Positions 8,504 to 16,155 of a stretch of 18,654 nt of DNA are shown here, one piece after another. This DNA is from Candidatus Omnitrophota bacterium (GTDB taxonomy: Bacteria; Omnitrophota; Omnitrophia; Omnitrophales; Danuiimicrobiaceae): positions 1 to 18,654 of the forward strand of contig JACQQO010000105.1 in assembly GCA_016206955.1 (NCBI GenBank), read 5' to 3'. Position numbers and translations under genes: made by a program. Within the stretch, counting starts at the first letter, position 1; the number at the start of each line of letters is the position of its first letter. Below the pieces are notes generated by a model, which had not been told where the DNA came from, did not search any database, and saw nothing but the letters and a program-made list of their open reading frames with translations.

Positions 8504-9254
8504 GGTGAGATACTCCAGCTCGATGGGAACTTAACCGCTCTTTGACCAATTTAAAATCCATTTCAGTATCCACGCCAATAGAATCGTGAACGGTCTCAAC
8601 TACTTTAATACGATATCCATTTTCAAGCGCTCTCAGCTGTTCTAATTTTTCGCATTGTTCCAAAGAGGATGATGGAAGATTCGGAAGTTGCAGGAGGAAA
8701 CTTCGGCGGTAACCGTAAATTCCCAAATGTTTAAAATAAGAGTGAGCACGCTTGTCTCGATCGTAAGGAATTGGCGAACGCGAAAAATAAAGCGCCCAGC
8801 CGCTTTTATCCTTTGTGACTTTAACGACGTTGGGATTTAAGAATTCCCCTGGATCATCTTTTTTAATGCAGGCGGTAGACATGACACAAGAACCATCTCT
8901 TTCTAAAGCACTTATCACTTGATCAATGACTTCGAAATGCATGAGCGGCTCGTCTCCCTGAAGATTCACAACGAACTCACAAGTTAAATTTTTTGCCACT
9001 TCTGCAATCCGCTCTGTTCCGCTTGTATGATGGGTTCCCGTAAGAACGGCTTCTCCGCCAAATGAATTCACACAGTTTTGAATCGCTTCGTGATCACAAG
9101 CCACAATTACGTGATCAACCCGTTTTGCTTTCTTCGCATTCTCATAAACAAACTGAATCAGTGGTTTGCCTTCGATCGTTTGTAGAAGTTTTCTTGGAAA
9201 TCGGGTTGATTCCAAACGTGCGGGAATCACGCAAACGGCCTCCAATTTAGACAC
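8496..9254 (-). CDS. kdsB: CMP-KDO synthetase (3-deoxy-manno-octulosonate cytidylyltransferase)
   Basis: KdsB activates KDO with CTP to CMP-KDO. The 252-residue protein opens with the nucleotidyltransferase motif [16 protein letters not shown] (9-24). It carries [11 protein letters not shown] (94-104, metal-binding D101), [19 protein letters not shown] and the C-terminal [10 protein letters not shown], all characteristic of KdsB. The start appears to be GTG at 9254, which overlaps the hldA stop by 8 bases; the ribosome site is weak (GAGAG about 10 bases upstream). It overlaps pyrG by 8 bases at the other end, so translation of hldA, kdsB and pyrG is probably coupled. Length is normal for the family. 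Confidence 0.96.
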   Translation of the reverse strand: MSKLEAVCVIPARLESTRFPRKLLQTIEGKPLIQFVYENAKKAKRVDHVIVACDHEAIQNCVNSFGGEAVLTGTHHTSGTERIAEVAKNLTCEFVVNLQGDEPLMHFEVIDQVISALERDGSCVMSTACIKKDDPGEFLNPNVVKVTKDKSGWALYFSRSPIPYDRDKRAHSYFKHLGIYGYRRSFLLQLPNLPSSSLEQCEKLEQLRALENGYRIKVVETVHDSIGVDTEMDFKLVKERLSSHRAGVSHHA

Positions 9255-10302
9255 TGGAAAGCACTCTCTTTCGTGGGCTCAAGGATTGATTCGAAAGAGA
9301 CCTTTTAAGTTCCTCCTGAGTCAGCGTAGCAGTTCCCAACTTACCCACAACAATTCCTGCTGCGCAATTAGAAAGAATGGCGGCCTCTTTGACTGTCGCC
9401 CCCGCCGCGTGGGCCATCGCGAAAACGGCTATCACCGTATCTCCCGCTCCAGAAACGTCATACACTTCTTGTGCCGCTGTCGGAATTTTGGTAACGGCGC
9501 CGTTTTGCTCAAACAGAATCATTCCTTCCTCTCCTAGCGTGATCAAAACGGCTTGACAGGAAAATTGTTTTAACAATCCTTTTCCAACTTCATGGATATC
9601 CGGTATACGGCCATTTTTCATCCGGCCGTATGCCTCGAATGCTTCTTTCCGATTCGGAGTAATTGCGGTAACCCCTTTGTAATAGGAAAAATGTTTTTCC
9701 TTGGGATCGACCAAAACAGGTTTTCCAAGCCGTTTCGTTTCTTTGAGCACGCCGGTTAAAAGTTCGGCCGTTATCATCCCTTTTCCATAATCTTCAATAA
9801 TCACGGCATCTACCTTCGGCAACATTTTACTCACGAATAACAAGGCTTTTTGCAAATGCTCACGACTGAGCTCGCGATTATCTTCACGATCAAAACGAAC
9901 GACCTGCTGCGAATGCGCTACAACGCGTGTTTTTAAAGTGGTAGGTCTAGCTTGATCATAAATCGCCCCACTGGTATCAATTCCTTCCTTTCGCATTGCC
10001 TTCACAAGCATGCGGCCGCGAAGATCTCGGCCTACCAAACCGCAAGGATAAACACATCCGCCGAGTGTGCGAATATTGTTGGCCACATTCAGCGCACCAC
10101 CAGGCACAAAAGATTCACGGCTTACATTCACAACGGGAACAGGAGCTTCTGGAGAAATCCGCTCAACGGTTCCCCAAACGAATTCATCCAACATCCAATC
10201 GCCGATCACAAGAATCTTTGTTTCCGAAAATCGTTCTACGAGTCTTAAGAAGCGTTGGATGTACTTTCCATTTAAATCGGTGATCTTTTTGAACGACCGC
10301 AT
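9247..10302 (-). CDS. hldA: D-glycero-beta-D-manno-heptose 7-phosphate kinase (HldA/RfaE domain I)
   Basis: This is a PfkB-family sugar kinase of the RfaE1/HldA type, which phosphorylates heptose 7-phosphate at C1 on the way to ADP-heptose. In 351 residues the landmarks are VIGDWMLDEFVWGTVERISPEAPVPVV (32-58), PGGALNVANNI (67-77), IIEDYGKGM (168-176), VDPKEKHFSYYKG (198-210), ITPNRKE (214-220) and the catalytic GAGD with D288 in YDVSGAGDTV. The adenylyltransferase domain (RfaE2/HldC) found in E. coli HldE is not fused here and is not elsewhere in the window; GmhA and GmhB are also absent. The ATG has AGGT 8 bases upstream. It sits upstream of kdsB with 8 bases of overlap. The position after several heptosyltransferase-like genes supports a role in inner-core heptose supply. 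Confidence 0.94.
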   Translation of the reverse strand: MRSFKKITDLNGKYIQRFLRLVERFSETKILVIGDWMLDEFVWGTVERISPEAPVPVVNVSRESFVPGGALNVANNIRTLGGCVYPCGLVGRDLRGRMLVKAMRKEGIDTSGAIYDQARPTTLKTRVVAHSQQVVRFDREDNRELSREHLQKALLFVSKMLPKVDAVIIEDYGKGMITAELLTGVLKETKRLGKPVLVDPKEKHFSYYKGVTAITPNRKEAFEAYGRMKNGRIPDIHEVGKGLLKQFSCQAVLITLGEEGMILFEQNGAVTKIPTAAQEVYDVSGAGDTVIAVFAMAHAAGATVKEAAILSNCAAGIVVGKLGTATLTQEELKRSLSNQSLSPRKRVLSSV

Positions 10303-10329
10303 TTATGTTACCTATTTTATGTAAATGAC

Positions 10330-11202
10330 TTACATCGTTTTTGGAGCTGGTTCATAAACGTTCAGTTTACCACTCGATCCATTACCTGTCAATTGACTGA
10401 AAAAAACAGAGAGTTCCTTGGCATAACCTGAAAGACCAGAAACATTTGCCCAAAAAACAAAAAGACCTTGGTTGGGTTTTATCTTAATCCGCGTTAAAGA
10501 ATAAAGCGTCTCTGGATTATGATTTAGGCGCTTCCGGGAAGTTGTAAAGGCAAGCCGATAACCCGCTTGCCCAACCAGATTCATGACTTCCTCATTAAAA
10601 ACCCCTGTTGGGTAACAAAAATAATGAACCGGCTTACCTAAAGCTTCCTCCAGCTTTCTCTTTGATTGCACGATCTCAGCCTCCATCTCCTTAGGTTCGA
10701 GTTCTGTAAGAATTCGATGGCTCAACGTATGAGCTCCTAGAATAACTAAAGGATCGCCCGCAAGGTCTTTTGCCGCTTGTAAGCTCACAAAGTCAGACCA
10801 GCCAAGATTCAAATGATCCCATATGAGAAAATTGGCCGATTTAATTCCATATCGCCTTAAAATCGGAAGGGCACGCGTAAGATAGGTACTATGCCCGTCA
10901 TCAAACGTAACTACTATCTCTCTGCCTTGCGGCTCAACTTGACCTGTTTTGATAGCATAAAGATCATCTAACGAAATAGTTCTATAGCCAAACGTTTTGA
11001 GAAACCACATTTGTAGTTCAAATTCATCGACTCCAATATTAAGGGAGCCTTTGCCATGCTTTACGTCAACGTCAGGATAAACAAAATGATACATAAGAAT
11101 CGGAACATGACCTTTTGGAGGAAGTGAAATAAAAAGAAGGGCAAAAGCAAAGAACACGCCAACCCCGCCGCCTAATACCCAAACTTTTTTCTTTGATTTC
11201 AT
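10330..11202 (-). CDS. Membrane-anchored polysaccharide deacetylase (NodB family)
   Basis: This 290-residue carbohydrate esterase family 4 protein has a basic N-terminus and one hydrophobic segment (about residues 8-28), so it is probably inner-membrane anchored with the domain in the periplasm. NodB motifs are visible: VPILMYHF (33-40), TFDDG (99-103, catalytic and metal aspartates D101/D102), the HxxxH zinc pair H158/H162 in GAHTLSH, and CYPTGVFNEEV (196-206) in the place of motif 3. Such enzymes remove acetyl groups from N-acetyl sugars of glycans. The substrate is unknown; context points to an LPS or other envelope glycan. It overlaps the DUF3108 gene by 4 bases (ATGA), implying coupled translation, and has AAGG 7 bases upstream of its ATG. 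The C-terminal 40 residues lack a recognised motif. Confidence 0.88.
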   Translation of the reverse strand: MKSKKKVWVLGGGVGVFFAFALLFISLPPKGHVPILMYHFVYPDVDVKHGKGSLNIGVDEFELQMWFLKTFGYRTISLDDLYAIKTGQVEPQGREIVVTFDDGHSTYLTRALPILRRYGIKSANFLIWDHLNLGWSDFVSLQAAKDLAGDPLVILGAHTLSHRILTELEPKEMEAEIVQSKRKLEEALGKPVHYFCYPTGVFNEEVMNLVGQAGYRLAFTTSRKRLNHNPETLYSLTRIKIKPNQGLFVFWANVSGLSGYAKELSVFFSQLTGNGSSGKLNVYEPAPKTM

Positions 11203-11966
11203 TGCCAGCCTTCGTAACCGGTCAAAACAACGGTGATCGTTCCTAAAACAGGGATTTTAGTTTTCATCATCAAAGGAAGACGTCTGTCATCGATACTCAT
11301 CCAACCGCGAATTTTACCCCGATGAATGAAAACCCCTTGAAATTTTGGAGAGGGTTCAACTTGAAAAGCATCAAATGTGCCCAAACCTTTAATTTCGATT
11401 CGGTCTTGTTGGAGTATCTTGACTTCAAAATCCCAATTTTTTTCATCTGAACTGACCGGAATGTGGATCGCATCGCCCACCTTCATTCCCTGCCTCCGGA
11501 ACCAATAAGCAGAAGAAAGTTCGTCCTGTATATTTTTTGCAATCAGCATTTGTTTCTTTGTTTTATTTTTCCGTGAATAATGAAGCGCCGTATGATTTTC
11601 TTGATCGAAATCGACCACCTCATCGGCCCGATAGCGGCCTTCCTTCAAAATTTTTTCGTGGCGGAGAGAATAAAGATGTTCTTTATCAATGAAGCTATGA
11701 TGCTCATCGCGCACAGGATAGACTAAATCGATCAGCGCATTGGATCGGGCAGAGGCCGCAATATGATAAGCTTCCCGACCGCGAATCTTTTCTATTCCCT
11801 TGACTACTACTTCCGCAGTCCCGACTTCCATTCCAAGCCATCTGACACTAAATTTTAATTTTTCGCCTTCCGGAATCGTAAAAGACGCCTTCTCGATCGC
11901 CGTTGCTTGCGTTGTAAAACAAATCAACTCCAATATTAGAAGAAATGAAATCAATAGCTGCTTCAT
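11199..11966 (-). CDS. Secreted DUF3108-family protein
   Basis: The 255-residue product has a clear signal peptide (residues 1-23, basic start, hydrophobic core, cleavage likely after ATA). The mature part begins with the DUF3108 pattern (GEKLKFSVRWLGMEVGTAEV, then YHIAASARSN), continues through VDFDQENHTALHYSRK and DELSSAYWFRRQGMKVGD, and ends in GWMSIDDRRLPLMMKTKIPVLGTITVVL. It should be a beta-rich periplasmic or outer-membrane-associated protein. The family's biochemical function is not established, and I do not assign one. Both junctions are ATGA overlaps (with the GT9 gene upstream and the deacetylase downstream), so it is probably co-translated with them. A role in envelope glycan handling is inference from context. 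Confidence 0.85.
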   Translation of the reverse strand: MKQLLISFLLILELICFTTQATAIEKASFTIPEGEKLKFSVRWLGMEVGTAEVVVKGIEKIRGREAYHIAASARSNALIDLVYPVRDEHHSFIDKEHLYSLRHEKILKEGRYRADEVVDFDQENHTALHYSRKNKTKKQMLIAKNIQDELSSAYWFRRQGMKVGDAIHIPVSSDEKNWDFEVKILQQDRIEIKGLGTFDAFQVEPSPKFQGVFIHRGKIRGWMSIDDRRLPLMMKTKIPVLGTITVVLTGYEGWQ

Positions 11967-13141
11967 TCTTTTCCGATAGAGGACGCTTCGTGGAACAAAT
12001 TCCGCGAACGAATTTCCTCAAAAACCCGCTCAGGCAACAATTCGTTTAAACATTCAATTCCTTGACATGTTGCTTGATAACGAAACTTTTGGTAACAAGG
12101 CCGACATGCCGGCCCTTCATTTGTAACCGTAATTGCTCTTGAATGACCGGGGTAAGGCCCATACACGACCGGATCCACAGGGCCGTAGATTGCAACCACA
12201 GGTGTTCCTACCGCATGAGCTACATGAACCAGTCCGCCGTCGTTTCCAATGAAAAGTGAAGCCCGTTCGATCAAAGCTGCGGCAATTCGAATCGAGGAAG
12301 CGCCACAAAGATTATGAATTTGGATATCATTTGATCGTTGAACAAGTTGTGTTCCGAGAAAATATTCATTTTGTCCCCCGAGAATCAAAACCTTATCGAA
12401 TGCATGAGGATAATTTTGATGGAGTGCTTGGATCAATTTTCCAAAGTACTCAACCGGCCACCGTTTAAGCCGTGCATCTTTTCCCCATGATTCACCACCT
12501 CCCGGTGCCACTACCAAATAAAGTGTGCTATCGGAAATATCACAATCTCTCAATATCTCACCGGCTTTGGTTCGGTCTTGCTCATTTAAAAAAAGTTCTG
12601 TCTTCTTTGAAACTGGCTCAATTCCGAGAAATTGGAGCAAGCTACAGTAATATTCCATAACCGGCTTATTTGCATAACCCTTTGGCAACTCTTGTTTGTG
12701 AGTGAGGAAAAAACCGCGGCGTTTGAAATTGAATCCGATACGAACGGGGATCCAAAAAAATAGAAGTGAGATAAAAGCATATTGAGCGGTCGGAGAAAAA
12801 TCAAAAACGACCTGATAGCGAGTGCTCCAAATCGCCCGAAAAAGATCGGCCAATTTACGCCACTTTTCCTTTTGTTCATCGAAATCTTTAACGGGAGATT
12901 TGTCCCATTCAAAAATTTGATTGATATGGGGATTGTGCTCAAAAATTTCCCGGGTTCTACTGCCGAGCAAAAGATCAATTCGCTTCACCCCGCTTTCTTT
13001 AAGCGCTCGAAGAAGCGGCGTAACAAAGATCGCATCCCCGATTCCAAAAGGATGAATCACAAGTACCCGTTCAGGCAGAGGAATTCGAGTTGATTTAAGA
13101 AACCAAAGAAAATTCATACCTTCTCGCTTCTTGTAGAACAT
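11963..13141 (-). CDS. GT9-family (heptosyltransferase-like) glycosyltransferase with four-cysteine tail
   Basis: This 392-residue GT9 protein has an N-terminal acceptor-side domain starting VLVIHPFGIGDAIFVTPLLRAL (26-47, conserved Asp at 36 in GIGD). The donor-side domain shows APGGGESWGKDARLKRWP (212-229), ILGG, and the family signature GNDGGLVHVAHAVGTPVVAIYGP (299-321). Near the end is a CxxC pair and two further cysteines (C346, C349, C359, C364). The start is uncertain: ATG 13141 overlaps the upstream gene by 47 bases, and ATG 13117 (residue 9) overlaps by 23. GT9 enzymes commonly transfer heptose from ADP-heptose to LPS core; the sugar and acceptor here cannot be fixed. The stop overlaps the DUF3108 start (ATGA). 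Confidence 0.88.
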   Translation of the reverse strand: MFYKKREGMNFLWFLKSTRIPLPERVLVIHPFGIGDAIFVTPLLRALKESGVKRIDLLLGSRTREIFEHNPHINQIFEWDKSPVKDFDEQKEKWRKLADLFRAIWSTRYQVVFDFSPTAQYAFISLLFFWIPVRIGFNFKRRGFFLTHKQELPKGYANKPVMEYYCSLLQFLGIEPVSKKTELFLNEQDRTKAGEILRDCDISDSTLYLVVAPGGGESWGKDARLKRWPVEYFGKLIQALHQNYPHAFDKVLILGGQNEYFLGTQLVQRSNDIQIHNLCGASSIRIAAALIERASLFIGNDGGLVHVAHAVGTPVVAIYGPVDPVVYGPYPGHSRAITVTNEGPACRPCYQKFRYQATCQGIECLNELLPERVFEEIRSRNLFHEASSIGKE

Positions 13142-14165
13142 CTTCCACTCTTAGTTCCTTCAAACATTTGAAATCGATCTGACACAAATGGGCCAAACAC
13201 TTGATACAGCCAACATCTTTTTGGAGAAAAGAGCTATTTTCAGAAAGAGGCCGCCAGCGAGTCGTGCTCAAACCGGGCTCGTTTCTCCCAAAAATGGAAA
13301 TGACGGGCGTCCCGACAGCGCTTGCAATATGAACCGGCCCGGAATCATTGGAAATAAGAAGGCGTGCTCCTTTCAAAAGCCAGCCCAGCATTCCGAGATT
13401 CAATTTTCCGGCAAGATTTAAAGCTTGTCCACGCATCGATTCCTGCATTTGGGCCGCATGTATCACACCCGGCCCCTCTCCAATGATAACTGGAAGAATA
13501 CCATAATCTCCCCTCAAACGATCCGCTACCTCCCCCATACGTGCTGGAGGCCATCTTTTGGAAATGCAGCTTGCGCTAGGATGAAATACCATATAACGTC
13601 CGAATAAATCGCGGGGCAAAATCTGAAGCAGCGCTTCCTCATCAGCTTCTAAAAGGGGGAAATAGAGCTCAAGCTTTTCGGGCTTTGGCACATCAATCAG
13701 CTCAAGCAAATCAAAGTTATATTCTGCTTCGTGTTTTTTTCCTTCCCACTTTTTCTCTTTGATACAATGAGTGAGCAAAAAATGATTTCTTCCATGCCTA
13801 CCAAGTTCCACTTGATAACCAATTCGAATCGGAATATTCGCAAGCCAGCAAATGAGGTTGACTCGATTGGTGGCATGAAGGTTAATCGACAGATCGAAAT
13901 ATTTTTTCCTCAGTTCTAATCCAAAGAAAAAAGTCCGCCACCAACTGCGGTGATTTCCTTTTTTATCATATATAATTACTTCATCTATCCACGGGTTGCC
14001 TCGAACGAGGGCAGCTGTTTCCTTAAACACCATCACAGCAACGTAGGCATGTGGGTATCTTTTTTTAATCGCTTCAAAAACCGGGGTGGACAAAATAACA
14101 TCGCCGATTCGATCGGTTCGAGTCACTAAAATTTTTTTAACGTTTGAAAGAGAAATCGGAGACAT
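13095..14165 (-). CDS. GT9-family (heptosyltransferase-like) glycosyltransferase with four-cysteine tail
   Basis: This GT9 protein of 356 residues runs from the ATG at 14165 (362 from an in-frame GTG at 14183). Numbering from the GTG, it opens KKILVTRTDRIGDVILSTPVFEAIKKRYP (16-44) with the conserved Asp at 28. The donor domain has FHPSASCISKRWPPARM (200-216) and the signature SNDSGPVHIASAVGTPVISIFG (278-299). A four-cysteine motif ends it (C326, C329, C334, C340, then LKEL). Neither start has a clear ribosome site. Both lie inside the preceding gene, so translation probably relies on coupling or re-initiation. It is likely an LPS core heptosyltransferase or relative; donor and acceptor are unknown. 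It is clearly diverged from its neighbours, so it is not a recent duplicate. Confidence 0.88.
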   Translation of the reverse strand: MSPISLSNVKKILVTRTDRIGDVILSTPVFEAIKKRYPHAYVAVMVFKETAALVRGNPWIDEVIIYDKKGNHRSWWRTFFFGLELRKKYFDLSINLHATNRVNLICWLANIPIRIGYQVELGRHGRNHFLLTHCIKEKKWEGKKHEAEYNFDLLELIDVPKPEKLELYFPLLEADEEALLQILPRDLFGRYMVFHPSASCISKRWPPARMGEVADRLRGDYGILPVIIGEGPGVIHAAQMQESMRGQALNLAGKLNLGMLGWLLKGARLLISNDSGPVHIASAVGTPVISIFGRNEPGLSTTRWRPLSENSSFLQKDVGCIKCLAHLCQIDFKCLKELRVEDVLQEARRYEFSLVS

Positions 14166-15132
14166 GGTTGAAAAGTTCTTCACACGCGCGGATCACAGAA
14201 GTTGCAGGCAAATCATCCAGACACGCGCGCCGCGACAGACGGCATTGGGCCGCCTCACATGGCGTACAATCCAAATGAAGTCGGACTTGCCGTCTGTTAG
14301 AACCGGTTTGGGCATATTTTTTTTCATTTGTGGGACCGAAAATCGAAACCGTCGGCCGGTTCAGCTCGTGCGATAAATGCATCACGGCACTGTCATTGGC
14401 GATTACCAACGACGCTCGAGCAATTAATCCTGCCGATTCTCTAAGCGAAAGAACGCCGATCAAATTTGTGATAGGTCTTGAGACCGCACGTTCAAGTTCT
14501 AAGCCCAAATTACTTTCTCGTTCCCATCCTACTAACACAATCCTTTTGTCTTTTTTCAAAAAACAATTGATCACCTCTGCAAATCCAGAAAGGGTCCAGC
14601 GCTTAAGGTCGCTTCCGGCGCCGGGCGCAATGACAATCAAGTTATCTTCAGAAGAAGCCGGAACTTTTTCAAGAGCGCAAGCTTGCTCTTCTTGGGTAAA
14701 AAAATTGAACCGATTCTCGCACCTACCATTGATGGGGAAAAGAAAATCCAATTGCATTAGATGTTTTTCGCGCATGGAAATCCGCGACCGATCGACAAAA
14801 ATAGAATTGCGGTATCTTGAATTAATCAGAAGAGGGATAGCCGTGTTTCTTAAATCAATAACCAGATCAAATTTACGGCTTCTAAGCATAACGATAAATT
14901 GAAACTGTTTAAGCCATGAACTTTTTTTATCGTAAGCAAAAACTTCGTTGACCGTACGACTACCTTTAAAAAGAGAGCAAGCAGCAGGACCCACGACCAC
15001 AGAAATGTGGCTGGAGGGAAAGCGTTCGCGCAGCGAAGAAATAACCGGCGTTGTCAGGATTGTATCGCCGATATTCGTAGTTGAAATCACAAGAATTTTT
15101 TGAACTTGAGTCAAATCAATCTCGGTCGGCAT
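14137..15132 (-). CDS. GT9-family (heptosyltransferase-like) glycosyltransferase with four-cysteine tail
   Basis: This 331-residue GT9 protein begins VQKILVISTTNIGDTILTTPVISSLRERFP (10-39, conserved Asp at 23). The donor domain has IAPGAGSDLKRWTLSGFAEVI (168-188), VLVGW, and the signature ANDSAVMHLSHELNRPTVSIFGPTNEKKY (245-273). Here the usual T/SGP-H-A pattern reads SAVMHLS, a mild departure. Cysteines C289, C292, C297 and C304 form the same tail motif as in three other GT9 domains of this window. ATG 15132 starts 3 bases after the waaF stop with no strong ribosome site. Probable cytoplasmic, membrane-associated LPS core glycosyltransferase; donor sugar not determinable. Confidence 0.88.
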   Translation of the reverse strand: MPTEIDLTQVQKILVISTTNIGDTILTTPVISSLRERFPSSHISVVVGPAACSLFKGSRTVNEVFAYDKKSSWLKQFQFIVMLRSRKFDLVIDLRNTAIPLLINSRYRNSIFVDRSRISMREKHLMQLDFLFPINGRCENRFNFFTQEEQACALEKVPASSEDNLIVIAPGAGSDLKRWTLSGFAEVINCFLKKDKRIVLVGWERESNLGLELERAVSRPITNLIGVLSLRESAGLIARASLVIANDSAVMHLSHELNRPTVSIFGPTNEKKYAQTGSNRRQVRLHLDCTPCEAAQCRLSRRACLDDLPATSVIRACEELFNHVSDFSFKR

Positions 15133-15135
15133 TTT

Positions 15136-16146
15136 TTACACAAGCAATTTTTCCGTTTCGATGGTTCGAAATACGTCCTCAACAGAAATGAGTTCCATCC
15201 ATCGTGATGGGAATTTCTTCCCCATCCAGGGCAATTTCACTCCTTCAGGAAAATAATGAATAATGACATTTCGTCCACGGCCAAGCGGGGCCGTTTCTCT
15301 TGAGGCCGTCGGCCCAAAAAGTCCTAATACATTAGCTCCAACTCCCGAGGCAATATGAAGCGGGCCCGTATCATTCGAAACCACCAAACGGCACTTAGAA
15401 AACAAAGCCCCAGCCTCGCGAATCGTGGTTTTACCTGCTAGAGAAACAAAAGACGAATTGCCATTTAAGATTTCATCAGCCACGGCCCGGTCTTGTGCAC
15501 TTCCCGTCAACACAATTTGGACGCCAAAATGATCGACCAAACGGTGGGCAAGTTCCCTGAAATAAGAAGGCGGCCAGCGTTTGGGAATCCAGTTTGCTCC
15601 AGGGTTAATCGCTACAAGTTTTTCGGTTTTCAAACCATGTTCTATCAATAAAGCTTGAACTTTCCTTTCATCTTCGGGCAAGAAATAAAACTCATAGGGA
15701 TAGTCTCCTGAAATTTTAAGACCGTCTGCTTGGAGCAAATTCAGAAAATATTCCACGTCGTGAATGAGCTCTTCTTTCTCTGAAATGAACCGGGTAAGCA
15801 AATACCTCCTCCATTTCGTATCGTAACCGATCCGTTCTCGCGCTCCCGCCAAATAAGCAATCCAGGCGTGCTTTTGAGCCCTATGAAATAAATAAGCCTT
15901 ATCAATCCGATGCGCTTTTAATTTTTGAATGAACCGCCACTTACGGATCAAACCTTTTTCTTCACTCCGATCATTAAACGGGATGATTTCGTCCACATAA
16001 GGATTTGCTTCCAAAATAGGCACACATTGTCTCGGGGTGACGGCGACCAAGTGCGAATTTGGGAAGTTTTCTTTAATGGCGCGAATGGCAGGCGTCTCAA
16101 AAATAACATCTCCAAGCCAATTTTTCGTAAATACTAGAATATTCAT
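15136..16146 (-). CDS. waaF: ADP-heptose:LPS heptosyltransferase, WaaF-like (GT9)
   Basis: This 336-residue GT9 enzyme most resembles heptosyltransferase II (WaaF/RfaF), which adds the second heptose to the LPS inner core. It opens MNILVFTKNWLGDVIFETPAIRAIKENFP (conserved Asp at 13 in the LGD motif). Other landmarks are HRAQKHAWIAYLAGARERIGYDT (88-110), INPGANWIPKRWPPSYF (180-196), LTGSAQDR (213-220) and SNDTGPLHIASGVGANVLGLFGPTA (257-281). The NWLGD start and PGANWIPKRWP block are WaaF-type. It lacks the four-cysteine tail of the other GT9 domains here; that position holds FPEGVKLPWMGKKFP instead. The ATG is 9 bases after the end of the GT4-GT9 gene. The WaaF label is moderately firm; GT9 enzymes are hard to sort by acceptor. 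Confidence 0.85.
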   Translation of the reverse strand: MNILVFTKNWLGDVIFETPAIRAIKENFPNSHLVAVTPRQCVPILEANPYVDEIIPFNDRSEEKGLIRKWRFIQKLKAHRIDKAYLFHRAQKHAWIAYLAGARERIGYDTKWRRYLLTRFISEKEELIHDVEYFLNLLQADGLKISGDYPYEFYFLPEDERKVQALLIEHGLKTEKLVAINPGANWIPKRWPPSYFRELAHRLVDHFGVQIVLTGSAQDRAVADEILNGNSSFVSLAGKTTIREAGALFSKCRLVVSNDTGPLHIASGVGANVLGLFGPTASRETAPLGRGRNVIIHYFPEGVKLPWMGKKFPSRWMELISVEDVFRTIETEKLLV

Positions 16147-16155
16147 CTATTCATG

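Noticed and set aside
10319..10335. Inverted repeat ATGTAA-ATGAC-TTACAT at the end of the deacetylase gene
   Set aside because: Only 6 weak A/T-rich pairs and no T-run beyond, so it is not a credible terminator; chance occurrence is likely in AT-rich sequence.
10303..10340. Possible promoter (TAAAAT box) in the 27-base gap before hldA
   Set aside because: A -10-like hexamer in AT-rich sequence without a matching -35 box; not enough to call a promoter.
12486..12500. CACCACCT stretch resembling the head of the 18281-18365 element
   Set aside because: The match is short, lies inside a conserved coding region and is not followed by a GAA-loop hairpin, so it is not a second copy.
14330..14902. 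Open plus-strand frame of 190 codons opposite a GT9 gene
   Set aside because: Antisense to a clear GT9 reading frame; the translated protein has no recognisable domain or signal peptide.
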